Origin: Micromonospora phaseoli
GTDB taxonomy: Bacteria; Actinomycetota; Actinomycetes; Mycobacteriales; Micromonosporaceae
DNA length: 64,000 nucleotides
Reading direction: 5' to 3'
Assembly: GCF_900109115.1 (NCBI RefSeq)
Contig: NZ_FNYV01000003.1
Coordinates: 338,843 to 402,842 of the forward strand
Both the position numbers and the translations under genes were made by a program. Below are positions 1 to 7,356 of the stretch, one piece after another. Under the pieces are notes generated by a model. It was not told the DNA's origin. It did no database searches and saw nothing but the letters and a program-made list of their open reading frames with translations. Numbering within the stretch: the stretch's first letter is position 1; each line of letters starts with the position of its first letter.

Positions 1-509
1 ACGACCGGGGCGACCGGCGGCGTCGGCGCGACCGGGGGCGTCGGCTCGACGTCCGGCTCGCGGTCAGGGCGCAGCAGGAGCACCGCCACGGTCGCCAGCG
101 TGACCACGAGAACCGCCGCCCCGACCGCGACCGGGATCCACCGCCGACGGCGCGGCCCGGCAACCGGCCGACGCACCTCAACGGCGACCCGGCCGCTGAA
201 CCGGGAACTCTCCTCGGGGGGTGAACCGGCCGAGGACACCAGCGCGCGCACCTCGTACGTGCCGGCGGGCACATTGGCTGGCACGTTCACCGTCACGAGG
301 TAGGAGACGGTGCTGTTGGTGGGAACGTTGCGCTGCGGTCGGTCGACGGCGAACCAGGCCCGTGGCACGCCGTCGTCGGTGACAAGTTGCAGCACTGCGG
401 TGTCGTCTGCGTCAGCTGGATTGGACACCGTGAAGACGATCTCGCCATGCCCGGCCTGATCGAGAACGAGGTGCGCGGCGACCGCGTCGACCGCCCAGGA
501 GGTGGTCAT
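1..509 (-). CDS. Partial membrane-anchored protein, function unknown
   Basis: The gene begins at ATG 509-507 and leaves the window at the left edge, so about 169 residues are visible. Residues 1-115 look like a soluble beta-rich domain with alternating Val/Thr and a phrase VPAGTYEVRALV, which resembles Ig-like or NEW3-type beta-sandwich modules. A basic stretch (PRRRRW, near 120) precedes one hydrophobic segment at about 124-146, followed by a Pro/Val/Thr-rich tail. Seen: one membrane segment with a positively charged flank on its N-terminal side. Inferred: the N-terminal domain is cytoplasmic and the Pro-rich tail lies outside, since there is no signal peptide. I do not recognise the family and the C-terminal domain is missing. 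Confidence 0.6.
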   Translation of the reverse strand, partial: MTTSWAVDAVAAHLVLDQAGHGEIVFTVSNPADADDTAVLQLVTDDGVPRAWFAVDRPQRNVPTNSTVSYLVTVNVPANVPAGTYEVRALVSSAGSPPEESSRFSGRVAVEVRRPVAGPRRRRWIPVAVGAAVLVVTLATVAVLLLRPDREPDVEPTPPVAPTPPVAPV

Positions 510-692
510 GAATTGACTCCGAGAGAAGACACGAAGAACGTTGACGAGTGAACCGTAGAAGGTGCAGCGCTCTGGTGAGGAGATGCGTCACAAAGGCGAC
601 TATCGATCAATGTGAGCTCAGCGGGCGCCACCTGAGAACGCCCTTCAAGTGACCAGGAACGGGATTCGCGCCAGGCTGTGGACCGGCGCGGC
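510..692. other. Intergenic region, nothing recognised
   Basis: This 183 bp stretch has lower GC than its surroundings and lies between two minus-strand genes, so it probably holds the promoter of the left-edge gene. I see no repeat or hairpin in it. Confidence 0.4.
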
Positions 693-1181
693 TCAGTCCC
701 GCTCGACTGGACCCGGCTGGCGCGGCAGCACGGTTCCCGCCCACGGCGGCGAGACCGGCGCCAGCTCACCGGCCGCGGCAAGTGGCAGCGTGAACCGGGC
801 GCCGGCTGTCGGACCGGCGTGCTCCGACTCGCGGAGCATCCAGTGGATCTCGTCGGCCGTCCAGCCCAGCGCCGCCCGGCCGGCGATCTCCCGGAGCAGC
901 CGCAGCGCGGCCCGGGTGTCGTCGTCGTAGAAGCGCATGCACCAGTGGTGCACCCACATGCCCAGCGCCCGTACGCCGTCGTGGTCCAGCGAGCGCACCA
1001 ACCGGCCGCAGGCGGTGTCGCCGAATGCGCGGCCCGGGTCGCCGGCGCGGTCCCGCTCGATGGCGCCGAGCGCCGCGGGAGCGACCGCGCGCATCCGCTC
1101 GTAGAAGCGTTGGACCACGACCTCGTCCAGTGGGGCGCCCCCCTGGCTCGACGCCGCCGCCCGACCCACCACGCTCGCCAT
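693..1181 (-). CDS. Conserved-looking hypothetical protein
   Basis: A 162-residue soluble protein with no signal peptide or membrane segment. The ATG at 1181 is preferred over an in-frame start further upstream (1226) because an AAGGGG Shine-Dalgarno-like run sits just before it. The body is predicted helical and includes a Trp/His-rich patch (MWVHHWCMRFYDDD) and a second helix rich in Trp (LGWTADEIHWML). I do not recognise a family. Codon use follows the high-GC third-position pattern of real genes here, while the overlapping plus-strand frames are rich in Arg/Pro and look spurious. It is followed by the left-edge gene in the same direction. Confidence 0.55.
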   Translation of the reverse strand: MASVVGRAAASSQGGAPLDEVVVQRFYERMRAVAPAALGAIERDRAGDPGRAFGDTACGRLVRSLDHDGVRALGMWVHHWCMRFYDDDTRAALRLLREIAGRAALGWTADEIHWMLRESEHAGPTAGARFTLPLAAAGELAPVSPPWAGTVLPRQPGPVERD

Positions 1182-1270
1182 GCCGCGCCCCTTCTTCAGT
1201 TGGTGGCCGCACGCTACCGACCACAACCGACACTTTCGCCCGGCACCGCCCCGCCGACCGTCGACCGGGT

Positions 1271-1324
1271 GTTAATAGGGGGCCCTTCCTCTACCGCAGG
1301 CGTTAACAGGGGGCCCCTCCTTAA
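1271..1324. repeat. GGGCCC dyad repeat, two units
   Basis: Two units in the same orientation: GTTAATAGGGGGCCCTTCCT at 1271-1290 and CGTTAACAGGGGGCCCCTCC from 1301, separated by a 10 bp spacer (CTACCGCAGG). Each unit centres on a GGGCCC palindrome. The same two-unit arrangement recurs at 9934-10069 and 44566-44620. It lies between the divergent hypothetical gene and the alkA-family gene, 45 bp before the latter's start. Confidence 0.85.
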
Positions 1325-1368
1325 GCTCAGGTCCGAATTCCGCCAGCCGGGTTGTCGGAGGCGGGCGC

Positions 1369-2886
1369 ATGATCGGTGGTGTGGAACTGGACTTCGAGCG
1401 GTGTTACCGGGCCGTCGACAGCCGCGACCAGCGGTTCGACGGCTGGTTCTTCACCGGGGTGACCTCAACCGGGATCTACTGCCGGCCGTCCTGCCCGGCG
1501 ATGACGCCGAAGCGGCAGAACGTGCGTTTCTTCCCGTCGTCGGCCGCGGCGCAACGCGCCGGCCTGCGGGCCTGCCGCCGTTGCCGCCCGGACGCCTCCC
1601 CCGGGTCACCGCAGTGGGACGTCCGCGCCGACGTGGTGGGCCGGGCGATGCGGATGATCGCCGACGGGGTGGTCGACCGCGACGGGGTGCCCGGGCTGGC
1701 CGCCCGGCTCGGTTACACCGAGCGGCACCTGCACCGGATGCTGCGGGCGGAGCTCGGCGCCGGGCCGCTGGCGTTGGCCCGCGCTCAGCGCGCCCAGACC
1801 GCCCGCATCCTGATCGAGACCACCGGACTGGGCCTGGCCGAGATCGCGTTCGCCGCCGGTTTCGGCAGCGTCCGGCAGTTCAACGACACCGTCCGGGAGG
1901 TCTACGGAGCGCCGCCGTCACAGCTGCGTACCGCCGGCCGGGGCCCCCTGGTCGGCGGCGCGGGCACGGTCACGCTGCGGTTGGCGTACCGGCCGCCGCT
2001 GCACGCCGCCGCGCTGCTGGACTTCCTGGCCCGACGCACCCTGCCGGGGGTGGACGAGGTACGCGACGGGTCGTACCGCCGGGGCCTGCGGTTGCCGCAC
2101 GGCACTGGCGAGGCGACGCTGACTCCTGCGGCAGGGCACGTGGCCGCGACGCTGCGCCTGACCGACCTGCGGGACCTGGCCCCCGCCGTGGCCCGCTGCC
2201 GACGCCTGTTCGACCTCGACGCGGATCCGGTGGCCGTCGACCAGACACTCGCCGCCGATCCGGCGCTGGCACCGGCCGTGGCCGCCGCGCCGGGGGTACG
2301 CGTTCCCCGGGCGGTGGACGGCTTCGAGATGGCCGTCCGCGCCATCGCCACCCAGCAGGTCTCCCTGACCTCCGCTCGCACCACCCTCACCCATCTGCTC
2401 GCCACCGTCCCCACCCCCAGCGACGTTGATCAAGAGGATTTGGTCGCGGAGAGCGGTTCCGCGCGACGCAAACCTCTTGATCAACCCGGCTCGGCGGGGG
2501 AAGGGGCGCTGCGGGGGTTCGTCACGGCGGAGGAGCTGCTGGGGGTGGCGGATGCCGGGTTTCGAATGCCGGTGGGGCGGCGGGAGACGATCCGGGCGGT
2601 GGCGCGGGCCGTTGTCGACGGCCGGCTCGACCTGGAGCCGGGCGGGGACCGGGCGGAGACGGCGCGGCAACTGACCGCGATCCCGGGCATCGGCGGTTGG
2701 ACGGCGGGCTACCTGGCGATGCGTGCGCTCGGCGACCCGGACGTGTTCCTCGCGACCGACCTCGCGGTGCGCCGGGGCGCCACCGCCCTCAACCTGCCCG
2801 ACGATCCGAAAACCCTCGACGCGTACGCCACCCGCTGGAGCCCCTGGCGCTCCTACGCGGTGATCCACCTCTGGAGAGCGGCATGA
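1369..2886 (+). CDS. alkA: Ada/AraC regulator fused to AlkA-type DNA-3-methyladenine glycosylase
   Basis: A 505-residue DNA alkylation repair protein. Residues 1-80 are an Ada-type zinc and methyl-phosphotriester domain with Cys38, Cys42, Cys69 and Cys72. Residues 85-185 form an AraC-type DNA-binding domain. Residues 195-310 are an AlkA N-terminal-like domain, and 315-505 an HhH-GPD glycosylase domain with the hairpin IPGIGGWTAGY at 438-448 and the presumed catalytic Asp464 (DVFLATD). Known of the family: it removes 3-methyladenine and related bases and can act as a methylation-sensitive activator. Oddity: residues about 353-372 are encoded by a palindromic repeat (2425-2485) that interrupts the glycosylase domain without breaking the frame. 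The Ogt gene follows 19 bp downstream, so the two are probably co-expressed. Confidence 0.93.
   Translation: MIGGVELDFERCYRAVDSRDQRFDGWFFTGVTSTGIYCRPSCPAMTPKRQNVRFFPSSAAAQRAGLRACRRCRPDASPGSPQWDVRADVVGRAMRMIADGVVDRDGVPGLAARLGYTERHLHRMLRAELGAGPLALARAQRAQTARILIETTGLGLAEIAFAAGFGSVRQFNDTVREVYGAPPSQLRTAGRGPLVGGAGTVTLRLAYRPPLHAAALLDFLARRTLPGVDEVRDGSYRRGLRLPHGTGEATLTPAAGHVAATLRLTDLRDLAPAVARCRRLFDLDADPVAVDQTLAADPALAPAVAAAPGVRVPRAVDGFEMAVRAIATQQVSLTSARTTLTHLLATVPTPSDVDQEDLVAESGSARRKPLDQPGSAGEGALRGFVTAEELLGVADAGFRMPVGRRETIRAVARAVVDGRLDLEPGGDRAETARQLTAIPGIGGWTAGYLAMRALGDPDVFLATDLAVRRGATALNLPDDPKTLDAYATRWSPWRSYAVIHLWRAA
2425..2485. repeat. Palindromic repeat inside the alkA-family gene
   Basis: An imperfect inverted repeat: the left arm starts GTTGATCAAGAGGATTTG and the right arm ends CAAACCTCTTGATCAAC (reverse complement GTTGATCAAGAGGTTTG). 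It matches the perfect intergenic element at 20847-20904, which shares TTGATCAAGAGGTTTGCGTC. Here it is translated in frame as part of the glycosylase. Confidence 0.85.
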
Positions 2887-2905
2887 GCCCGACTGGGAGA
2901 GCAGC

Positions 2906-3439
2906 ATGAGCAGCACGATCGACAGCACGGTCATCGACACCCCCGTCGGGCCGCTCGCCATCCTCGCCGGCCCGGACGGCGCGGTGCGGGCCGCCGGCTT
3001 CACCGCCGACCCGGCGAGCCTGCTACCGCTGGTGCACCCCAGCCTGCGCGGCGAAGAGGGCCGGCGACCGGCGCTCGGCGAGCCACGGCAGCGGCCGGAT
3101 CTCGGCCCGATCACCACCGCCGTGACCGCCTACCTCGGCGGCGACCTCGCGGCGATCGACGACGTCCCGGTCGAGCAGCACACCGCTGGGGCGTTCATGT
3201 CCCACGCCTGGCAGGTGCTGCGCGAGGTGAAGCCGGGCGACCCGATCACCTACACCGGGTACGCCGCTCTGGCCGGCCGCCCTGCCGCGGTACGGGCAGC
3301 CGCAGCGGCCTGCGCCCGTAACGCCGCTGCCCTCTTCGTCCCCTGCCACCGGGCGCTGCGCACCGACGGGACGCTCGGCGGCTATCGCTGGGGGCTGCCG
3401 GTGAAGCGCTGGCTCCTCGACCACGAGCGACGCGCCTAG
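2906..3439 (+). CDS. ogt: Methylated-DNA-[protein]-cysteine S-methyltransferase
   Basis: A 177-residue suicide repair protein that transfers the methyl group from O6-methylguanine (and O4-methylthymine) to its own cysteine. The active-site motif FVPCHRAL places the acceptor at Cys147, with the expected downstream GGYRWGLPVKRWLL. The helix-turn-helix region (ITYTGYAALAGRPAAVRAAAAAC, 114-136) resembles the family, although the usual Arg finger and Asn of RAVGxA(M/N)xxN are represented by AVRAAAAACARN. Length is normal. It follows the Ada/AlkA gene by 19 bp, so this is a two-gene alkylation repair unit. The start has only a modest GGGAGAGCAGC ribosome site. Confidence 0.93.
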   Translation: MSSTIDSTVIDTPVGPLAILAGPDGAVRAAGFTADPASLLPLVHPSLRGEEGRRPALGEPRQRPDLGPITTAVTAYLGGDLAAIDDVPVEQHTAGAFMSHAWQVLREVKPGDPITYTGYAALAGRPAAVRAAAAACARNAAALFVPCHRALRTDGTLGGYRWGLPVKRWLLDHERRA

Positions 3440-3567
3440 CCCGTGTTTCAGACACCGCGCTGGGCACCTCACCGGGGGCCGCTGGCCACGACCGCAGGGT
3501 ACGGTCCCCGTACTGCTGACAACAAGCCGACAGCGGCCCGACTCCCGTTTGCCGCTACCGTCGGGTA

Positions 3568-5400
3568 GTGGCTGCGGGGAGCGACGGCGGCCCGACCGAC
3601 CGGGGCGAGGTCCGTCGGCGTCCGCTGCGCAACCTCTGGCGGCTGCGCCGATACCTGCGCCCGCACACGGTCGAGTTCAGTTGGCTGATGCTGGCCGGGC
3701 TCGCCGCCACCGGGGCGGGCATCGCCGTACCCCTAGTGGCGCAGCAGGTGGTCGACGGTCCGGTCGCCCGGCGCGACCTGACCGGGCTGTACCAGCTTGG
3801 TGCGCTCGCCCTGCTGCTCGGCCTGGCCGAAGCCTCGCTCATCTTCATTCGTCGGTGGGTCCAGTCGTCGTCCTCGGTGACGATGGAGGCGGCCATCCGA
3901 GCCGACGTCTACGCCCACCTGCAACAGCTGCCGCCCAGCTTCCACGACCGGTGGCCGTCCGGCCAGCTGCTGTCCCGGATCACCAGCGACCTGTCGGTGC
4001 TGCGCCGCTTCCTCTCCTTCGGACTGTTCTTCCTGATCCTCAACGTGGTCACCTACCTCGTCGTGGTGGTGCTGCTGATCCGCCTGCACCCCGCGCTGGG
4101 CCTGCTGGTGGGAGTCAGCGCGGTGCCGCTGTTCGTGATCGCCCGCCGCTTCGGCCGGCACTACCACACCGCGTCCAGACGGATGCAGGACCAGCAGGGC
4201 GACGTGGCCACGCTGGTCGAGGAGACCGCGCAGGGCCTACGCACGATGAAGGCGTACGGGCGGGGACCGCAACTGACCGCCCGGTTCACCGCCGGCACGG
4301 AGGCGTTGCACGACACCGGGGTCGGCAAGGGGCGACTACTGGCCCGTACTGCCGCGCTGCTCGACCTGGTGCCCAACCTGACCCTGAGCATCGTGCTGGT
4401 GGCCGGTGCCGCGGCGGTCGCCGCCGGACGGCTCACCGTCGGGCAGCTCGTCGCCTTCGTCAGCCTCCAGCTGATGCTGATCTGGCCGGTACAGGCGCTC
4501 GGTTGGATCATCGCCAACGGGCAGGAGGCGGCCACCGCCGCCGACCGGATCCAGGAGGTGCTGGACACCCCACCAGCCATCGTCGACGCACCCGGCGCCG
4601 TCGCGCTGGCCCGCTCGACGGTGCACGGCCGGCTCCGCTTCGAAGCGGTCGGCTTCCGCTACCCGGGCAGCCCCGCCCCGGTGCTGCGCGGCATCGACCT
4701 GACCGTCGAACCAGGCGAGACCCTGGCGGTGGTCGGCGCCACCGGCAGCGGCAAGAGCACCCTGCTGTCCCTGGTGCCCCGGCTGCACGACGTCGGGACG
4801 GGCCGGATCACCCTGGACGGGCACGACCTTCGTGACCTGCGGCTGGCCTCGCTGCGCCGGCTGGTCGGGATGGCCTTCGAGGAGCCGACGCTCTTCTCGA
4901 TGTCGGTGTGGGAGAACCTCACCCTCGGTCGGCCCGACGCCGGGGAGGACGAGGTGCGGGCCGCCCTCGCACTGGCCCAGGCCGAGTTCGCGTACGACCT
5001 GCCCTGGGGGTTGCGTACCCGGCTCGGCGAGCAGGGCCTGTCGCTCTCCGGCGGGCAGCGGCAGCGGCTGGCGCTGGCTCGGGCGGTGCTGGTACGCCCG
5101 GCCGTGCTGGTCCTCGACGATCCGCTCTCCGCGCTCGACGTACACACCGAGGCGCTGGTGGAGTCGGCGTTGAAGCGGGTGCTGCGCAACACCACCGCGC
5201 TGCTGGTGGTGCACCGGCCCTCCACCATCGCGCTCGCCGACCGGGTGGCGCTGCTGGAGCAGGGCCGGTTCACGGCCGTCGGCCCGCACACCGAGTTGCT
5301 GGCCACCGTGCCCGCGTACCGTGCGGTGCTCTCCGCCGAGCCGGCCACGCCGCCACCTCCCCGCAGCCCACCCGGCGGGCCGCCGCTGGTGCGCTCGTGA
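3568..5400 (+). CDS. ABC exporter half-transporter with degenerate catalytic site
   Basis: A 610-residue TMD-NBD protein beginning at GTG 3568. An N-terminal domain of about six membrane segments (roughly 35-320) precedes an ATPase domain with Walker A GATGSGKST (390-398), signature LSGGQ, Walker B VLVLDD (Asp517) and an H-loop His. The residue after the Walker B Asp is Asp518 rather than the catalytic Glu. In known heterodimeric exporters such a substitution marks the degenerate ATP site. The next gene starts inside this one's stop codon and carries the canonical Glu, so the two are inferred to form a heterodimer. The substrate cannot be read from the sequence; drug, lipid or peptide export are all possible. 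Confidence 0.9.
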   Translation: MAAGSDGGPTDRGEVRRRPLRNLWRLRRYLRPHTVEFSWLMLAGLAATGAGIAVPLVAQQVVDGPVARRDLTGLYQLGALALLLGLAEASLIFIRRWVQSSSSVTMEAAIRADVYAHLQQLPPSFHDRWPSGQLLSRITSDLSVLRRFLSFGLFFLILNVVTYLVVVVLLIRLHPALGLLVGVSAVPLFVIARRFGRHYHTASRRMQDQQGDVATLVEETAQGLRTMKAYGRGPQLTARFTAGTEALHDTGVGKGRLLARTAALLDLVPNLTLSIVLVAGAAAVAAGRLTVGQLVAFVSLQLMLIWPVQALGWIIANGQEAATAADRIQEVLDTPPAIVDAPGAVALARSTVHGRLRFEAVGFRYPGSPAPVLRGIDLTVEPGETLAVVGATGSGKSTLLSLVPRLHDVGTGRITLDGHDLRDLRLASLRRLVGMAFEEPTLFSMSVWENLTLGRPDAGEDEVRAALALAQAEFAYDLPWGLRTRLGEQGLSLSGGQRQRLALARAVLVRPAVLVLDDPLSALDVHTEALVESALKRVLRNTTALLVVHRPSTIALADRVALLEQGRFTAVGPHTELLATVPAYRAVLSAEPATPPPPRSPPGGPPLVRS

Positions 5401-7301
5401 ACGCCCGAGGACGCCGGCCGGCGAGCGGAGCCGATCGGCCGCGTGGCTCGCGCCTACCGGAAACCGATCCGGCCTGGTGGCGCGGGATCGCACCGGATCC
5501 GCACGCCGATCGAAGCCACGCCGAGGACACCGATCCGGCGGCGGTGGCCCGGCTGCGTGCCCGCAGCCGGACGCTGCTGGCCGAGGTGCTGCGCCCGCAC
5601 CGGGGCCGACTGGGCGCGGCGGTCGCGCTGCTGCTGACCCAGAACGCCGCGGCCATGTCCGGGCCGTACCTGGTCATGCTCGGCATCGACCGGGCGATCG
5701 AGCCGCTGCGGGAGGGTCGGTCCGGCCCGCTGGCCGCCGTCGCCGTGTCGTTCGCCGCGGCGACCGGGATCGAGTACGCGGCCCGGCGCGGTTTCCTCAC
5801 CCTCTCCGCCCGGGTCGGCCAGGCCGTCCTGCTCGACCTGCGCCAGCGGGTGTACGCGCACTTCCTGCGCCTGCCGGTGGCCTTCCACGAGCGGTACACC
5901 TCGGGTCGGATGATCTCGCGGTTGACCAGTGACATCGACTCGATCGCCGAACTGGTCGACGGGGGTGTGGAGTCGCTGGTGATGGCCGCCCTGACGATCG
6001 TCTCGGTGGCCGCCATCCTGCTCTGGCTCGACCTGCCGCTGGCCGCGGTGACCCTGCTCGCCTTCCCGTTGCTGTTCTGGCTGTCCCGCTGGTTCGCCCG
6101 TGCGTCGGCCGCCGCGTACCGCCACACCCGGGAGGCCATGGCCCTGGTCATCGTCCACTTCGTCGAGTCGATGCGGGGCATCCGGGCCGTGCAGGCGTAC
6201 CGCCGCGAGCCACGCAACCAGCGGATCTTCGACTCCGTCAACGACGACTACCGCCGGTCCAGCCGGCAGGCGTTCCGCCTGATCGCGACGTACTCGCCGA
6301 GCATCAAGCTGATCGGCAACGTCACCGTGGCGGGGGTGCTCTGCTATGGCGGCGCCCGGGTGCTGGGCGGCGAGACCGCCGTCGGCGTGCTCGCGGCCTT
6401 CCTGCTCTACCTGCGCCGGTTCTTCGAGCCGATGCAGGAGCTGAGCCAGTTCTACAACTCGTTGCAGTCGGCGACGGCGGCGTTGGAGAAGCTCGCCGGG
6501 GTGCTCGACGAGCGGCCCGCGGTCGCCGAACCCGTTCGCCCGGTACCGCTGCCCCGCCGCCCCGGACGCGGCGCGGTCCACTTCCAGGCGGTGTCGTTCG
6601 GGTACCGCCCGGACGCGCCGATCCTGACCGGGCTCGACCTCACCATCCCCGCCGGACAGACCGTGGCGCTGATCGGGCCGACCGGCGCCGGCAAGTCCAC
6701 CGTCGCCAAGCTGCTGGCCCGGTTTCACGACCCGGCCACCGGCACGGTCACCCTCGACGGTGTGGACCTGCGTCAGGTGGCCGACGCCGAACTGCGCCGG
6801 ACGGTGGTGCTGGTGACCCAGGAGACCCACCTGTTCGGCGGCACCGTGGCGGAGAACATCCGGTTCGGTCGCCCGGACGCGGACGACGCCGCCGTCGAGG
6901 CCGCCGCCCGGGCGATCGGCGCGCACGACTTCATCGCGGCGCTGCCCGACGGGTACGCCACCGAGGTGCACCGCCGCGGCGGGCGACTCTCCGCCGGTCA
7001 GCGGCAGCTCGTCGCCTTCGCCCGGGCCTTCCTGGCCGACCCGGCGGTGCTGATCCTCGACGAGGCCACCTCGTCGTTGGACGTGCCGACCGAGCGCCTG
7101 GTGCAGCACGCGCTCAGCACCATCCTGCGGGACCGGACCGCGGTGGTGATCGCGCACCGGCTCTCCACGGTGGAGACCGTCGACCGGGTCCTCGTCCTCG
7201 ACGACGGCCGGATCGTCGAGGACGGCCCGCCGGCCGAGCTGATCGCCGACGGCGGCCGGTACGCGGCCCTGCACCGCCAGTGGCGCGACTCGCTGCTCTG
7301 A
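5397..7301 (+). CDS. ABC exporter half-transporter with canonical catalytic site
   Basis: A 634-residue partner of the preceding gene. The GTG at 5397-5399 overlaps the upstream TGA (GTGA), which decides the start over longer in-frame openings. After a 60-residue polar N-terminus come about six membrane segments and an ATPase domain with Walker A GPTGAGKST (427-435), signature LSAGQ, Walker B VLILDEATSSLD (Asp555, Glu556) and H-loop AHRLSTV. The intact catalytic Glu contrasts with Asp in the partner, as in heterodimeric ABC exporters. The four-base overlap implies translational coupling and fixed stoichiometry. Confidence 0.9.
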   Translation: MNARGRRPASGADRPRGSRLPETDPAWWRGIAPDPHADRSHAEDTDPAAVARLRARSRTLLAEVLRPHRGRLGAAVALLLTQNAAAMSGPYLVMLGIDRAIEPLREGRSGPLAAVAVSFAAATGIEYAARRGFLTLSARVGQAVLLDLRQRVYAHFLRLPVAFHERYTSGRMISRLTSDIDSIAELVDGGVESLVMAALTIVSVAAILLWLDLPLAAVTLLAFPLLFWLSRWFARASAAAYRHTREAMALVIVHFVESMRGIRAVQAYRREPRNQRIFDSVNDDYRRSSRQAFRLIATYSPSIKLIGNVTVAGVLCYGGARVLGGETAVGVLAAFLLYLRRFFEPMQELSQFYNSLQSATAALEKLAGVLDERPAVAEPVRPVPLPRRPGRGAVHFQAVSFGYRPDAPILTGLDLTIPAGQTVALIGPTGAGKSTVAKLLARFHDPATGTVTLDGVDLRQVADAELRRTVVLVTQETHLFGGTVAENIRFGRPDADDAAVEAAARAIGAHDFIAALPDGYATEVHRRGGRLSAGQRQLVAFARAFLADPAVLILDEATSSLDVPTERLVQHALSTILRDRTAVVIAHRLSTVETVDRVLVLDDGRIVEDGPPAELIADGGRYAALHRQWRDSLL

Positions 7302-7356
7302 TCCGCCCCTTGGCTAATGGCATGCCCGCACGGCAGGGGATGCCTACCATCGACGG

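Noticed and set aside
678-2429. A 583-codon plus-strand frame overlapping the alkA-family gene
   Set aside because: Arg/Pro/Gly-rich translation, no motifs, and it overlaps a gene with complete Ada, AraC and AlkA domains.
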